Assembly: GCA_034437075.1 (NCBI GenBank)
Contig: DAOTVD010000248.1
Location: 1-49,467, forward strand
Length of the DNA stretch: 49,467 nucleotides
Direction: 5' to 3'
Source of the DNA: DAOTVD01 sp034437075
Lineage (GTDB): Bacteria; Chloroflexota; Anaerolineae; Aggregatilineales; J027
Positions 1-7,991 of the stretch are shown piece after piece (position 1 is the stretch's first letter; the number at the start of each line of letters is the position of its first letter). A program made the translations under genes and the position numbers. Under the pieces are notes generated by a model that worked only from the letters and a program-made list of their open reading frames with translations, was not told the DNA's origin and made no database searches.

Positions 1-194
1 CGCGGCAAGTGGCCATATTGGCCGCAGCTTTTATGATGTTTACGGTGGTGGGTGTTTTAGTCTTCAATGACAGCACACTTGGGGGCGATGACCTGGGGGG
101 GACTGCCATAGGGCCGGGGCAAGCGTTTATCGTTGTGGCGATTCTGGGCATTGTTTCAAGCCTGTTGTATATCATCTGGCTTCGCCGGCGCTAA
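1..194 (+). CDS. 3' end of the putative anti-sigma factor (same gene as 48995-49450)
   Basis: This open frame enters from the left edge and encodes the last 64 residues of the two-transmembrane protein that is complete at 48995-49450. An ATG at residue level inside it is not a real start. On the circle this stop codon lies 79 bp upstream of the PrsW-family gene on the same strand, so the sigma factor, anti-sigma-like protein and PrsW fusion are consecutive. It should not be counted as a second gene. Confidence 0.9.
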   Translation, partial: RQVAILAAAFMMFTVVGVLVFNDSTLGGDDLGGTAIGPGQAFIVVAILGIVSSLLYIIWLRRR

Positions 195-211
195 GCACAT
201 CGTTTCCTAAG
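1..211. repeat. Terminal direct repeat, left copy (circular overlap)
   Basis: These 211 bases are identical to 49257-49467, compared base by base including the run of seven G. The match begins at the first base of the window and ends at its last base, which is what an assembler produces when it runs around a circle. The repeat covers the 3' end of the anti-sigma-like gene plus 17 bases after its stop. The inferred molecule is therefore 49,256 bp and position 212 follows position 49467. A genuine terminal repeat of a linear molecule is possible but less likely, because the repeat starts in the middle of a gene. Confidence 0.9.
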
Positions 212-273
212 CAGCATATCTTCGGCCTTTGTGGCATACTGTTACGCAACAGTGCAGTTGAAAGAGGCGCCCT

Positions 274-2013
274 ATGGAGCAGGTCCTAGCGTATCTGGTA
301 TCCATCATCATCCCCCTAATGGCCCTATACATCATTTACCTGCTCGATCTGTTTGGGACGGGCAAGAACACCACCGTTGCGTTCAACTGGCTATGGGGGC
401 TCATCGGGGCATTTGGGCTATCTTATATCTCCAATACGGCCATTATGCGGGCCTACGATCTTGAATTTGAGGTGATTTCGACCCGTGTAGCGCCCATCTT
501 AGAAGAACTCTACAAACTCATCATTCTGTTTTATTTCGTGCAACAACCTCGGTTTCGCTATTTCGTAGATGGCGCGATTTACGGCTATGCCGTGGGTATT
601 GGGTTTGCAATCACCGAAAATATATTTTATGTCAGCATTACCGAGCAAAATGTTTTTGCACTGGCTTCTAGCCGCGCATTATCCGCCACCTTGATGCATG
701 CCACTGCTGGCGCGGTGATGGGGCTAGCATTGGGCTTGGGGCGTCGGTTGGGGGGGTGGCGGCGCTATAGTGTGGTGAGTATCGGCATTCTCTTTGCGAT
801 GGTCATCCATTTTATCTATAACAATTTGTTGTTCATCATCAAAGATGACCTGGAAATTCCGTTTTTGCTGCTTCCCGTTGCCTTGGGGATTGGCATCGGT
901 GGTGGTGCGATGATTGGCTTTTTCATCGCATGGGGCTTGCGCTCGGAAAAACGCCGCTTTGAGGAGACACTGGGTGTTGAATCGGGGGTGAGTAGTGCCG
1001 AACGGCGGGCTATTCAGGGCTTGGGCAGTGAATTTATTGAGAACTTGCTAGAAGAGATGGCGCTGATGTTCGGCGCAGAAAAGGCCGACCTTATCCGGCG
1101 CTTGTTGGTGCTACAAGCCAATATGGGCATTTTGAAAAATAATCTCAAAAGCCCGGTTGGCGACCGGCTGAGAAAAGCTTGGGAAGCTGAAGTCGAAGCG
1201 TTTCGCCAGGAAATGGACGAGATTCGCAATCAGTTGGGCACCTACGTAATGACCCACTTGCGTAGTACGCTACCTAATGATGATTCGGCCTTGTGGGTTG
1301 AATTCAGCGCCGAAGTTGCGACCTATGACCCTACGCATGTGCATTCGTTCGATTTATTCGTTATGGCCTCCGAAATTGGCGCGACTATTTCGCCAGAGCA
1401 AATCGAGCAAATTTCGAATCGGTTGCACGAAATGGAAATTTTCAAACATGTCGAGCTCAGCGACTTGGATAATCTGAGCCGGGCCATTATTCTGCGTCAG
1501 TATAGCCATGGGCAAGTCTTGTTCAACAAAGGTGCCGAAGGCGATGCTATGTATCTGATTGACCGGGGTTATATTGATATTCTGGTCGAGTCGGATGGCC
1601 GCGAAAAACTGCTGCGTACCTACGAAGCAGGGGATGTGGTGGGTGAGTTATCGCTTTTGGATGGCCAACCGCGTTCGGCGACGGCACGCGCCAACGGCCC
1701 CCTGAGCGTGATGATCTTGCAACGTAAAGACTTCTTGCGCTTTATTCAAAGTCGCCCCAAAGTTATTTTGGCTGTTTTGCGCTTCTTATCAGACCGGGTA
1801 CGCTATACAACGGATGCTGTCACCACTGAACCCGAACAAAAAATCATCGTGCCCAAAGACGTCTTGAAAGATGCGCTGCCCATGTCGCCGGCTAGCACCG
1901 ACTCGTTACAAACTACAGATGCGCCCTTGGGCGTATTCGGGCGACTCAACCAGGCTCTAAACGAATTGGAACAAAGTAGCCGTGATGATGATCGCCGGGG
2001 GAAGCGTGAATGA
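274..2013 (+). CDS. PrsW-family intramembrane protease fused to a cNMP-binding domain
   Basis: 579 residues. The N-terminal ~230 residues are a multi-pass membrane domain with the hallmarks of PrsW-type proteases: the EE pair E77-E78 followed by K81, the ENIFY segment around E115, and membrane histidines H142 and H179. In Bacillus, PrsW makes the first cut in an anti-sigma factor. Residues ~240-380 are a charged helical linker. Residues ~385-515 form a Crp-type cyclic-nucleotide-binding domain with an intact phosphate cassette (G457-E458 to R467-S468-A469). Start ATG 274 has AGAGG upstream. On the circle the gene lies 79 bp after the anti-sigma-like gene and overlaps the next cNMP-binding gene by ATGA. 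I infer that nucleotide binding gates the protease; the substrate is probably the neighbouring anti-sigma-like protein. Confidence 0.88.
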   Translation: MEQVLAYLVSIIIPLMALYIIYLLDLFGTGKNTTVAFNWLWGLIGAFGLSYISNTAIMRAYDLEFEVISTRVAPILEELYKLIILFYFVQQPRFRYFVDGAIYGYAVGIGFAITENIFYVSITEQNVFALASSRALSATLMHATAGAVMGLALGLGRRLGGWRRYSVVSIGILFAMVIHFIYNNLLFIIKDDLEIPFLLLPVALGIGIGGGAMIGFFIAWGLRSEKRRFEETLGVESGVSSAERRAIQGLGSEFIENLLEEMALMFGAEKADLIRRLLVLQANMGILKNNLKSPVGDRLRKAWEAEVEAFRQEMDEIRNQLGTYVMTHLRSTLPNDDSALWVEFSAEVATYDPTHVHSFDLFVMASEIGATISPEQIEQISNRLHEMEIFKHVELSDLDNLSRAIILRQYSHGQVLFNKGAEGDAMYLIDRGYIDILVESDGREKLLRTYEAGDVVGELSLLDGQPRSATARANGPLSVMILQRKDFLRFIQSRPKVILAVLRFLSDRVRYTTDAVTTEPEQKIIVPKDVLKDALPMSPASTDSLQTTDAPLGVFGRLNQALNELEQSSRDDDRRGKRE

Positions 2014-2759
2014 ACATCGCTCAACGCCTGCATGAAGTTGACCTTTTCAAAGAGGTTCATTTAGAAGATTTGGAAGCTCTCAGCGAGCGAATGAAGCCCG
2101 AGCACTTCGATAGAGGCCAGGTATTATTTTCGGCCAATGATATTGGCGATACCATGTATTTCATCCAAAAAGGGCGCATTCGGATTTACATGCAGGATGA
2201 AGACGGCGAAGAACTCACGTTAACGCATTACGGTGTGAATGAAATTTTTGGCGAGTTAAGCCCGATTGATGGTTTGCCGCGTAGCGCATCGGCGGCGGCG
2301 GTCGAAGACCTGGAAGTCTTGGCGTTGCATCGCGAGGATTTTCTCGACTTTCTGGATGAAAGGCCCCAAATTGGGCTGGCCATGATGCGCAGTTTATCGG
2401 AGCGTTTGCGCAATACCACCACCTATCTAGAAGAATATCGCCCCACACGTTTCGAAGCGCCAGTGGCGGATCAGGGCGAAATGTTGCGCCGAGGTGCGCG
2501 GGGCATGGCGGGCGATATTTTGGATGAACTACGCGAGGCCAAAACGCGCGATAAGATCGTTGTTCCGTCCGATTTTAAGGCGCAAAACGCCGCCGAACCC
2601 CCGGCGGAAGACTCAACCAGCGGCTCGTTGTATGCGAACTTGAGTAAGCGTTCCGAAGATGGTGAAGGCGAGAACACATCTAAAGGCGCCGGCGGTATCT
2701 TTGATCTGTTGGCGAAAGCTACCGAAGAAAAAGATGACGACGAAAAGTCGTCAGAATGA
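2010..2759 (+). CDS. Cyclic-nucleotide-binding domain protein
   Basis: 249 residues, no signal peptide or membrane segment. Residues ~5-135 are a Crp-type cNMP-binding domain that resembles the one at the end of the preceding PrsW fusion. The phosphate cassette is complete (G81-E82 to R91-S92). Residues ~140-249 are charged and low in complexity, with no recognisable HTH, so this is not an ordinary CRP-family regulator. The start ATG overlaps the stop of the PrsW gene (ATGA), indicating translational coupling. It may be a soluble partner or buffer in the same nucleotide response. Its effector is unknown. Confidence 0.85.
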   Translation: MNIAQRLHEVDLFKEVHLEDLEALSERMKPEHFDRGQVLFSANDIGDTMYFIQKGRIRIYMQDEDGEELTLTHYGVNEIFGELSPIDGLPRSASAAAVEDLEVLALHREDFLDFLDERPQIGLAMMRSLSERLRNTTTYLEEYRPTRFEAPVADQGEMLRRGARGMAGDILDELREAKTRDKIVVPSDFKAQNAAEPPAEDSTSGSLYANLSKRSEDGEGENTSKGAGGIFDLLAKATEEKDDDEKSSE

Positions 2760-2782
2760 CCCGCAGGGCTATGTGCTTGAGA

Positions 2783-2878
2783 CGGGAATGCATGGGAGTC
2801 GAACCCACCGCGAGCCGTTCTGTACGACCCGCCACCGGTTTTGAAGACCGGGAAGCCCACCGGGACTTATGCACTCCC
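2783..2878 (-). tRNA. selC: tRNA-Sec (anticodon UCA)
   Basis: Read on the minus strand, the 96 nt fold as a selenocysteine tRNA: an 8-bp acceptor stem (GGGAGUGC with GCAUUCCC, one G-U pair), discriminator G, a long D arm, a 5-bp anticodon stem CCGGU/ACCGG closing loop CUUCAAA with anticodon UCA (plus-strand 2842-2844), a long variable arm, and a T arm with GGUUCGA. CCA is not encoded. The gene sits 21 bp after the stop of the NrfD-like gene on the same strand and may be cotranscribed with that operon. SelB, SelA and SelD are not in the window. The gene divergent from this operon contains an in-frame UGA, giving this tRNA an obvious local client. Confidence 0.95.
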
Positions 2879-2899
2879 GGCGGGCATTATAGCATAGCC

Positions 2900-4123
2900 T
2901 TAATGATGTGGGTCTTCATCCGGGAACATGGGTAAATAGCGCAACCCTAACGAGAACATCGATAATGCAAAGGCTACAATGCCTACAGCGACCCCCCATT
3001 CAAGCATATTGGGTCGGTAAGCATTCACGGGGAAGACATTGGCCACACCCGGCGACCAATCCAATGGGACGATTAATCCAGAAAGCGTCACATTCCAACG
3101 ATTGACGATCATTCCCGCAATGGCGAGCCCCGCCGCCACAAGTACCCACAGGTCGCGCTTTCGCAAAGCAGGCGATAGCAGGATGATGGCGGGAACCAAA
3201 GCACCTAAGAAGACTTCCACAATCCAGAAACTTGTGCCATAGGGCGCGACCCGGTTGAGCAATGCGATGTCATCTACACGGGCCGGTAAATGGCTGTAGT
3301 AATTCGTAGCCAGGAAGTCCCACAATTTCAGATAGAGATAGCCCAGGGTCATTAGACCGCCAAACAGCGCGACGCTATTGCGTACCCGAGAGGTAATCTT
3401 ACGCTGGCGCACCAGATTTTCATACAAGATGGTCAGCCCTAGTGTAAAGGTTACACCCGCGCCAACCGCCGAGAGGATAAACATCACGGGTAGGGAGGGC
3501 TTAAACCATATTGGGCGTGCGACCAGCACACCATAGGTTGCACCCAGAGATGATTGGTGCAACAAGGACAGCCCCAACCCAACCACCGCTGCCAGGGGGG
3601 CAAAACGATGGATGAAGTGGCCGACTTTTGGCGCCCATGGGAATCGTTCGCGAATCAGCTTGGCGTCGGCGACGATGGGCGCAAACTCAATCCCCAACAC
3701 GGTCGAATACAAAATCACACAGATGGTGATTTCCCACAAGACCGAGTGGATATTCCAGTACACTAGCGGATGCCAGAAACGATCTGGGCGGCCAATATCC
3801 ATGGCCAGGGCCATCATAGCGCAAACGTACCCCACTAGACCCACGAAAACAGCCAAGCGCGTCATGCGCCGAAAGGCATCAACGCGGAAAATATAGGCCA
3901 ATGCAGAAAGCGAGAAGGCACCAGCCCCCAAGGCAATCGCGGTTAGGTCAACGGTAATCCATAAGCCCCAGGGCACTTCGTTAGTGAGATTTGTGACCTC
4001 TAAGCCATGCCACAGGATGTAACCCGCCGAAGCTAAGCCAATCGCAAAAAAGATGCCTAGCACGAGCATCCAGGTCATGAAGACTGGCGCGGTGCGGATT
4101 TCGTTACGAACGGTCGAAATCAT
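2900..4123 (-). CDS. NrfD/HybB-type membrane quinol-oxidoreductase subunit
   Basis: 407 residues with about ten hydrophobic helices, the size and pattern of HybB/NrfD-family subunits that exchange electrons between the quinone pool and a [4Fe-4S] partner protein. The start ATG overlaps the stop of the Fe-S gene (ATGA), and GGAGGG lies 9 nt upstream. It is the third gene of a minus-strand operon (octaheme cytochrome, Fe-S protein, this gene), with selC just downstream. By context it resembles the b-type cytochrome membrane subunits named in Geobacter ext selenite/tellurite clusters, but the same pairing occurs in polysulfide reductases, Nrf systems and alternative complex III. The substrate cannot be read from this subunit. 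Confidence 0.9.
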   Translation of the reverse strand: MISTVRNEIRTAPVFMTWMLVLGIFFAIGLASAGYILWHGLEVTNLTNEVPWGLWITVDLTAIALGAGAFSLSALAYIFRVDAFRRMTRLAVFVGLVGYVCAMMALAMDIGRPDRFWHPLVYWNIHSVLWEITICVILYSTVLGIEFAPIVADAKLIRERFPWAPKVGHFIHRFAPLAAVVGLGLSLLHQSSLGATYGVLVARPIWFKPSLPVMFILSAVGAGVTFTLGLTILYENLVRQRKITSRVRNSVALFGGLMTLGYLYLKLWDFLATNYYSHLPARVDDIALLNRVAPYGTSFWIVEVFLGALVPAIILLSPALRKRDLWVLVAAGLAIAGMIVNRWNVTLSGLIVPLDWSPGVANVFPVNAYRPNMLEWGVAVGIVAFALSMFSLGLRYLPMFPDEDPHH

Positions 4124-4968
4124 AGCGTAGTACCCTCCGGCGGAATGTAGTAAACGTTCGGCTCAGTGCCCAGGTCTTCGCGCAGGCGGAAGGTCGGATT
4201 AGTGGCAATCGCGCGTGAAACAGGGCTATCAGGGTTGTTCAGGTCACCAAAGATGCGGGCTTCTACCGGGCAAATGTTGACGCACGCTGGCGTCGCGGCG
4301 CGGTCGATACCGGGCACGAGGCCATTGGGTACGCCTCGGTCAATGCGGTGAATACAGAAAGTGCATTTTTCGGCCACACCACGCGCGCGCCGAGGGACTT
4401 CGGCCTCGCCCCATTCGGCCTGATATCCGCTGGGGCCTTCGCGGGCTTCCCAATTGAAGGTTCGGGCATTATACGGACAAGCCACCTGACAATAGCGGCA
4501 TCCGATGCACAGGTCGTAATCCATCACGACCAAGCCATCATCGCGCACGTAAGTGGCGTACACTGGGCAAACCGAGACGCACGGTGCATCCTGGCAATGT
4601 AAGCATGGGCGGGTCATATGAAAAATCTGGCCCGTTTCGGTTTCGTCTGGGTGATACACATTCCAGCGCATATCGTCGGGTACATCATTCACGGCCTGGC
4701 AGGCATAGACGCAGTATTCGCAGCCAATGCATTTGTTCAGGTCAATGACCATGCCCCAGCGATGTTGGCCGCCATAGTCGTCATGGTGGCCGCCTTCGAT
4801 GACTGCTTCGGGGAGATCGAGCGCGAGTTCTTGTTCGATCAGATCGCGCAAGGGCGGGATTTCGCTAAGCGCAGCAGCGACTCCCACGCTGACGCCTAAC
4901 CCACCGAGCATGGTAACGAATTCTCGGCGCGTTAGGAATTTATCTTGAGTGTTGTTGGGTTCATTCAT
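4120..4968 (-). CDS. Tat-exported four-cluster ferredoxin-like Fe-S subunit
   Basis: 282 residues from ATG 4968. That start is chosen over the upstream ATG at 4986 because AGGAGG lies 9 nt before it. An N-terminal twin-arginine motif (TRREF, residues 13-17) and hydrophobic stretch indicate Tat export. Sixteen cysteines form four [4Fe-4S] motifs: C80/83/86/90, C122/125/130/134, C154/157/160/164 and C202/205/229/233. This is the NrfC/DmsB/PsrB pattern of electron-wire subunits. It overlaps the upstream cytochrome gene by 8 bp and the downstream NrfD-like gene by 4 bp, so the three are translationally coupled. Its likely role is electron transfer between the NrfD-like subunit and the multiheme cytochromes outside the membrane. 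Confidence 0.93.
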   Translation of the reverse strand: MNEPNNTQDKFLTRREFVTMLGGLGVSVGVAAALSEIPPLRDLIEQELALDLPEAVIEGGHHDDYGGQHRWGMVIDLNKCIGCEYCVYACQAVNDVPDDMRWNVYHPDETETGQIFHMTRPCLHCQDAPCVSVCPVYATYVRDDGLVVMDYDLCIGCRYCQVACPYNARTFNWEAREGPSGYQAEWGEAEVPRRARGVAEKCTFCIHRIDRGVPNGLVPGIDRAATPACVNICPVEARIFGDLNNPDSPVSRAIATNPTFRLREDLGTEPNVYYIPPEGTTL

Positions 4969-6031
4969 GCCGTTCTTCCTCCTCACGGCGTGATCCTAGC
5001 AAGCGTGCACCGCCAAATATGACGATGCCGCCAATAGCAGCCCCCACCAGCAACCCTTGAATGAGGGATACGGCGGCGGCATTCTGGCCCTGGGCATCGA
5101 CGGTTTCGACTTCTGCTTCTAATTCCGTGATGCGCACGCGGGCTTCCAGTAATGGATGATCTGGTGGTAGATCTTCATTAAGTTCATTGGCGATTGCAGT
5201 AAAATCTTCATCCATCTCGACATGACAATCTGTGCAAGCTTGGGTCTCGACAACGCCATCATGGCCGCTGGGTAGCAACGAACCATTGATGAAATGTTCT
5301 TCGCTGACCTCGCTATAATGCCAATGACAATCTGCGCATTCTTGTTCCATATGCGTTTCGTGGGCAAAGCCCCCGGATAAATTATCTTCGTGGCAACTCA
5401 GGCACAATGTATTGACATCCCCTTGCCGGATTTCTTGCGGATGGGGGTTATGGCAAGCCACACAGGCGATATTTTGTTCGCCATGGCCGCTGATCTCCCA
5501 TTCATCAACCGTGGTGGGGTGGCAATCGGCACAAACCCTCACCCCAGGATCAACCGAGACGGGAACTTCGGGATGGTTAGCAGGCGTTTGACCATGGCAG
5601 GCTTCGCATGTTACGCCGGGATGGTCGAACGTCCCGGTACGAGGCACAAAGCCCGTCGTATGACACGCTAAACAGCTTGGGTCTTCACCCCGGGCGACCC
5701 ATTCCGTTTGGAAGCGGGGGTCAGCATAAGCCTGTGCATGAGTGCTATCTTGCCAGGCTTGGGTAACGTCTAGATGGCATTCGGAACAGCGTTGCCCTTC
5801 GGTAGCGAGCTCGTCAACGGGTGTAGTGGTGGCGCTGGAGGGGTCGGTGTCGTCGTCAGTGTCCTGGGCATGCGCCCCAATTTGATAACTGAACAATGCG
5901 CCCAAAAGGGCAAAACCCGCTATGGTGAGCAGGGAAGGTAGATAGTGTCTGAAGCTTATAGACAGCATAGATACTGTGCGCCGGAAGGTACGCGCCCCCT
6001 CTCGTATGGTAGCCAAACAAATTGAAAACAT
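4961..6031 (-). CDS. Membrane-anchored octaheme c-type cytochrome
   Basis: 356 residues from the upstream ATG. An alternative ATG at 5968 would start just before the hydrophobic export segment, and neither has a clear ribosome binding site. After the signal segment and an acidic spacer there are eight CxxCH heme motifs over residues ~80-275. A short predicted coiled coil and a C-terminal transmembrane helix with a basic/acidic tail follow. The hemes should lie outside the cytoplasm, anchored at the C-terminus. First gene of the operon with the Fe-S and NrfD-like subunits, it is divergent from the UGA-containing cytochrome across a 217-bp AT-rich region. It probably receives electrons from the Fe-S subunit and passes them on to the soluble or surface partner. 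Confidence 0.9.
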   Translation of the reverse strand: MFSICLATIREGARTFRRTVSMLSISFRHYLPSLLTIAGFALLGALFSYQIGAHAQDTDDDTDPSSATTTPVDELATEGQRCSECHLDVTQAWQDSTHAQAYADPRFQTEWVARGEDPSCLACHTTGFVPRTGTFDHPGVTCEACHGQTPANHPEVPVSVDPGVRVCADCHPTTVDEWEISGHGEQNIACVACHNPHPQEIRQGDVNTLCLSCHEDNLSGGFAHETHMEQECADCHWHYSEVSEEHFINGSLLPSGHDGVVETQACTDCHVEMDEDFTAIANELNEDLPPDHPLLEARVRITELEAEVETVDAQGQNAAAVSLIQGLLVGAAIGGIVIFGGARLLGSRREEEERHE

Positions 6032-6248
6032 TTATCTAAATGTTTTTTTTTGAATAAGATAAATCTATTTATCCGCATACAAGCAAATATTGGTGTTCAC
6101 CTGTACTAATTTAATTCAATAACTTGTGTTCACATTCGAGTAGTGCAGTACAATTGCAAATCTTGTGATGTTTGTAACTTTTGAGTGGGGTTAATTTTTG
6201 TTTTGATAAAAAAAATAACGTTTGGTCTTCCAAACCACAGGAGGCTTG
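6032..6248. promoter_or_regulatory. Divergent regulatory region of the respiratory cluster
   Basis: This AT-rich 217-bp interval separates two divergent operons of the same respiratory system. The octamer GTGTTCAC occurs twice in direct orientation, at 6093-6100 and 6126-6133. The spacing is 33 bp, close to three helical turns, so a protein bound at both would sit on one face of the DNA. AGGAGG at 6238-6243 is the ribosome binding site of the downstream selenoprotein gene. No regulator is encoded next door, and I cannot assign promoter hexamers with confidence. Confidence 0.45.
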
Positions 6249-7952
6249 ATGAAGATACGGCACCTAGCCGGTGTCTTGCTTGTGATGGGGGCGCTTCTCA
6301 TGTTGGCTACGGCCAATGCCAGTTGTACTCCTGATACATCAGCACCCACATTAGATAGCGAAGCGTCCGTTGATGTCGTAGCGACAGAAGACGCGGCGCC
6401 GAGTGATGCATTTGATTTAACGACGGACATTGCAGACAGAATCGAGCCCTTCACCGATCAAGAATGTTTAGATTGTCATACAGACGAAGTTCAATTAACC
6501 GCTTTAGCCTTACCTGAAGAGGAAACGGAAAAACTCTCTTCAGGCCCTGGGTGAGGTGGCTCCGTGGCGCCTATGGAGCCATGGGAGCGCGTCTGGATTG
6601 ACGCCGAACTATACCACGAGGATATTCATTCCCTCATCAACTGTACCGATTGCCATTTGGGCCAATCTGTAAACGATTTTGAAGCTGCTCACGAAGGTAT
6701 GGTCGAAAGCCCGACTGACGACCCCCAACGCACTTGCGGGAATTGCCATCCGGCATTGACCGACGCCGCCGTGAATAGCTTGCACTTCACGCTCGCGGGC
6801 TACGATACCACGGTATATGACCGCAGCATTCCGGAGAATCATCCGGTTATCGAAGAAATGCAAGAGTATCACTGCAACGAATGCCATGCGACCTGTGGCG
6901 ATTGCCATGTCAGCCAGCCGGGTTCTGTCGGTGGTGGTCTGATCGAAGGCCATGCGTACCAACGCCAACCCTCTATGAGTCGTCAATGTACGGCGTGCCA
7001 CGGCAGCCGTGTGAAAGACGAATACTATGGCGTGCATGAAGGCATCCCCAGCGATGTGCACTTCCAAGCGCGGATGGCGTGTATTGATTGCCATACGGGC
7101 GACGAAATGCATGGTGTCGGGATGACCGCGACCCATCGTTACGATGGTGCGCCGCAACCCGCGTGTATTGATTGCCACGAAGACCAAGCCGGTATTGGCT
7201 CGGGTATTGAGCAGCATGAAATACACGGCACCGAAACCGTATCGTGCCAGGTCTGCCACAGCACGACCTATACCAGTTGCGAGAACTGCCATGTCGAGCG
7301 CACCGAAGACGACATCCCGTTTTATTCGGTCGAAGCTCATTCGCTGGACTTTTTCATCGGGCGTAATGTCCTGCAAAGTGCAGACCGCCCCTGGGGTTGG
7401 ACGCCCGTGCGGCATGTGCCCATCGACATCGATTCGTTCAGCTTCTATGGCGATGATCTGATGCCCAACTTCCAGGCACGTCCTACCTGGACTTATGCAA
7501 CCCCGCATAATATCCAACGCAATACCCCGCAAACCGCCAGTTGCCTGGCTTGCCATGGCAATGATGACGTTTTCCTGACGCCAGATAATGTGGATGAGTT
7601 TACGCATCCGGCCAATGCAAACGTCATGGTGGATGCGGCACCCCCGCTACCTGAAGGCTATGAGAATGTCATCACGAATCCTGAAGAAGCACCTGCTGAA
7701 ACAGATGGTGATGATGGTGGCTTCTGGGGCGGCGAGAGTAGCGACCCAGCCCCGGCTGAAGAAGAAGATAGTTCCGGTGATTTCTGGGGCGCGGAAGAAT
7801 CTGAAGAGGAAACCCCTGCCGAGGATGGCAGTGATTTCTGGGGTGGCGATAGTAGCGACTCCAATGAAGACCCTGATGGGGAGCCCGCTTCGGCGGATTC
7901 CGAAGCGGATGAAAGCCCGGCAGAAGATGCCGATTCTTTCTGGGGAAATTAA
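6249..7952 (+). CDS. extKL: Selenocysteine-containing 11-heme cytochrome c (ExtKL-like), read through UGA at 6552
   Basis: One continuous frame of 567 residues is interrupted only by TGA at 6552-6554, read here as selenocysteine-102 in the context GPG-U-GGSV. Start ATG 6249 follows AGGAGG. A signal segment with a possible lipobox (ANASC) leads the protein. One CxxCH precedes the UGA and ten follow it, eleven hemes in total. The acidic C-terminus carries four spaced FWG motifs. The frame is conserved across the TGA, no ribosome site precedes the second half, hairpins follow the UGA, and selC is 3.7 kb away. From memory, Geobacter ExtK and ExtL were first annotated as separate genes either side of such a UGA and later merged as ExtKL. 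The rhodanese gene follows after 39 bp. A plain stop giving two truncated proteins is the alternative. Confidence 0.85.
6555..6590 (+). promoter_or_regulatory. Candidate bacterial SECIS element after the UGA
   Basis: Two competing hairpins lie directly 3' of the UGA. Fold B pairs 6567-6575 with 6580-6590, leaving a 2-nt bulge (6586-6587) and a 4-nt loop GAGC. Its stem begins 12 nt and its loop 21 nt after the UGA, close to the geometry of the E. coli fdhF element, with a G first in the loop. Fold A pairs 6556-6565 with 6573-6582 (ten pairs, two of them G-U) and has a 7-nt loop GGCGCCU, but its loop is only 11 nt from the UGA. Both were found by eye, and I cannot say which dominates. Confidence 0.6.
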
Positions 7953-7991
7953 GTTAACTCTGAACACACAATGAAGAAGAAGGACCAACAC

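Noticed and set aside
6552..6554. TGA as a normal stop dividing two cytochrome genes
   Set aside because: Same reading frame on both sides, no ribosome site or signal peptide for the second half, candidate SECIS folds after the TGA, and a tRNA-Sec gene in the same cluster.
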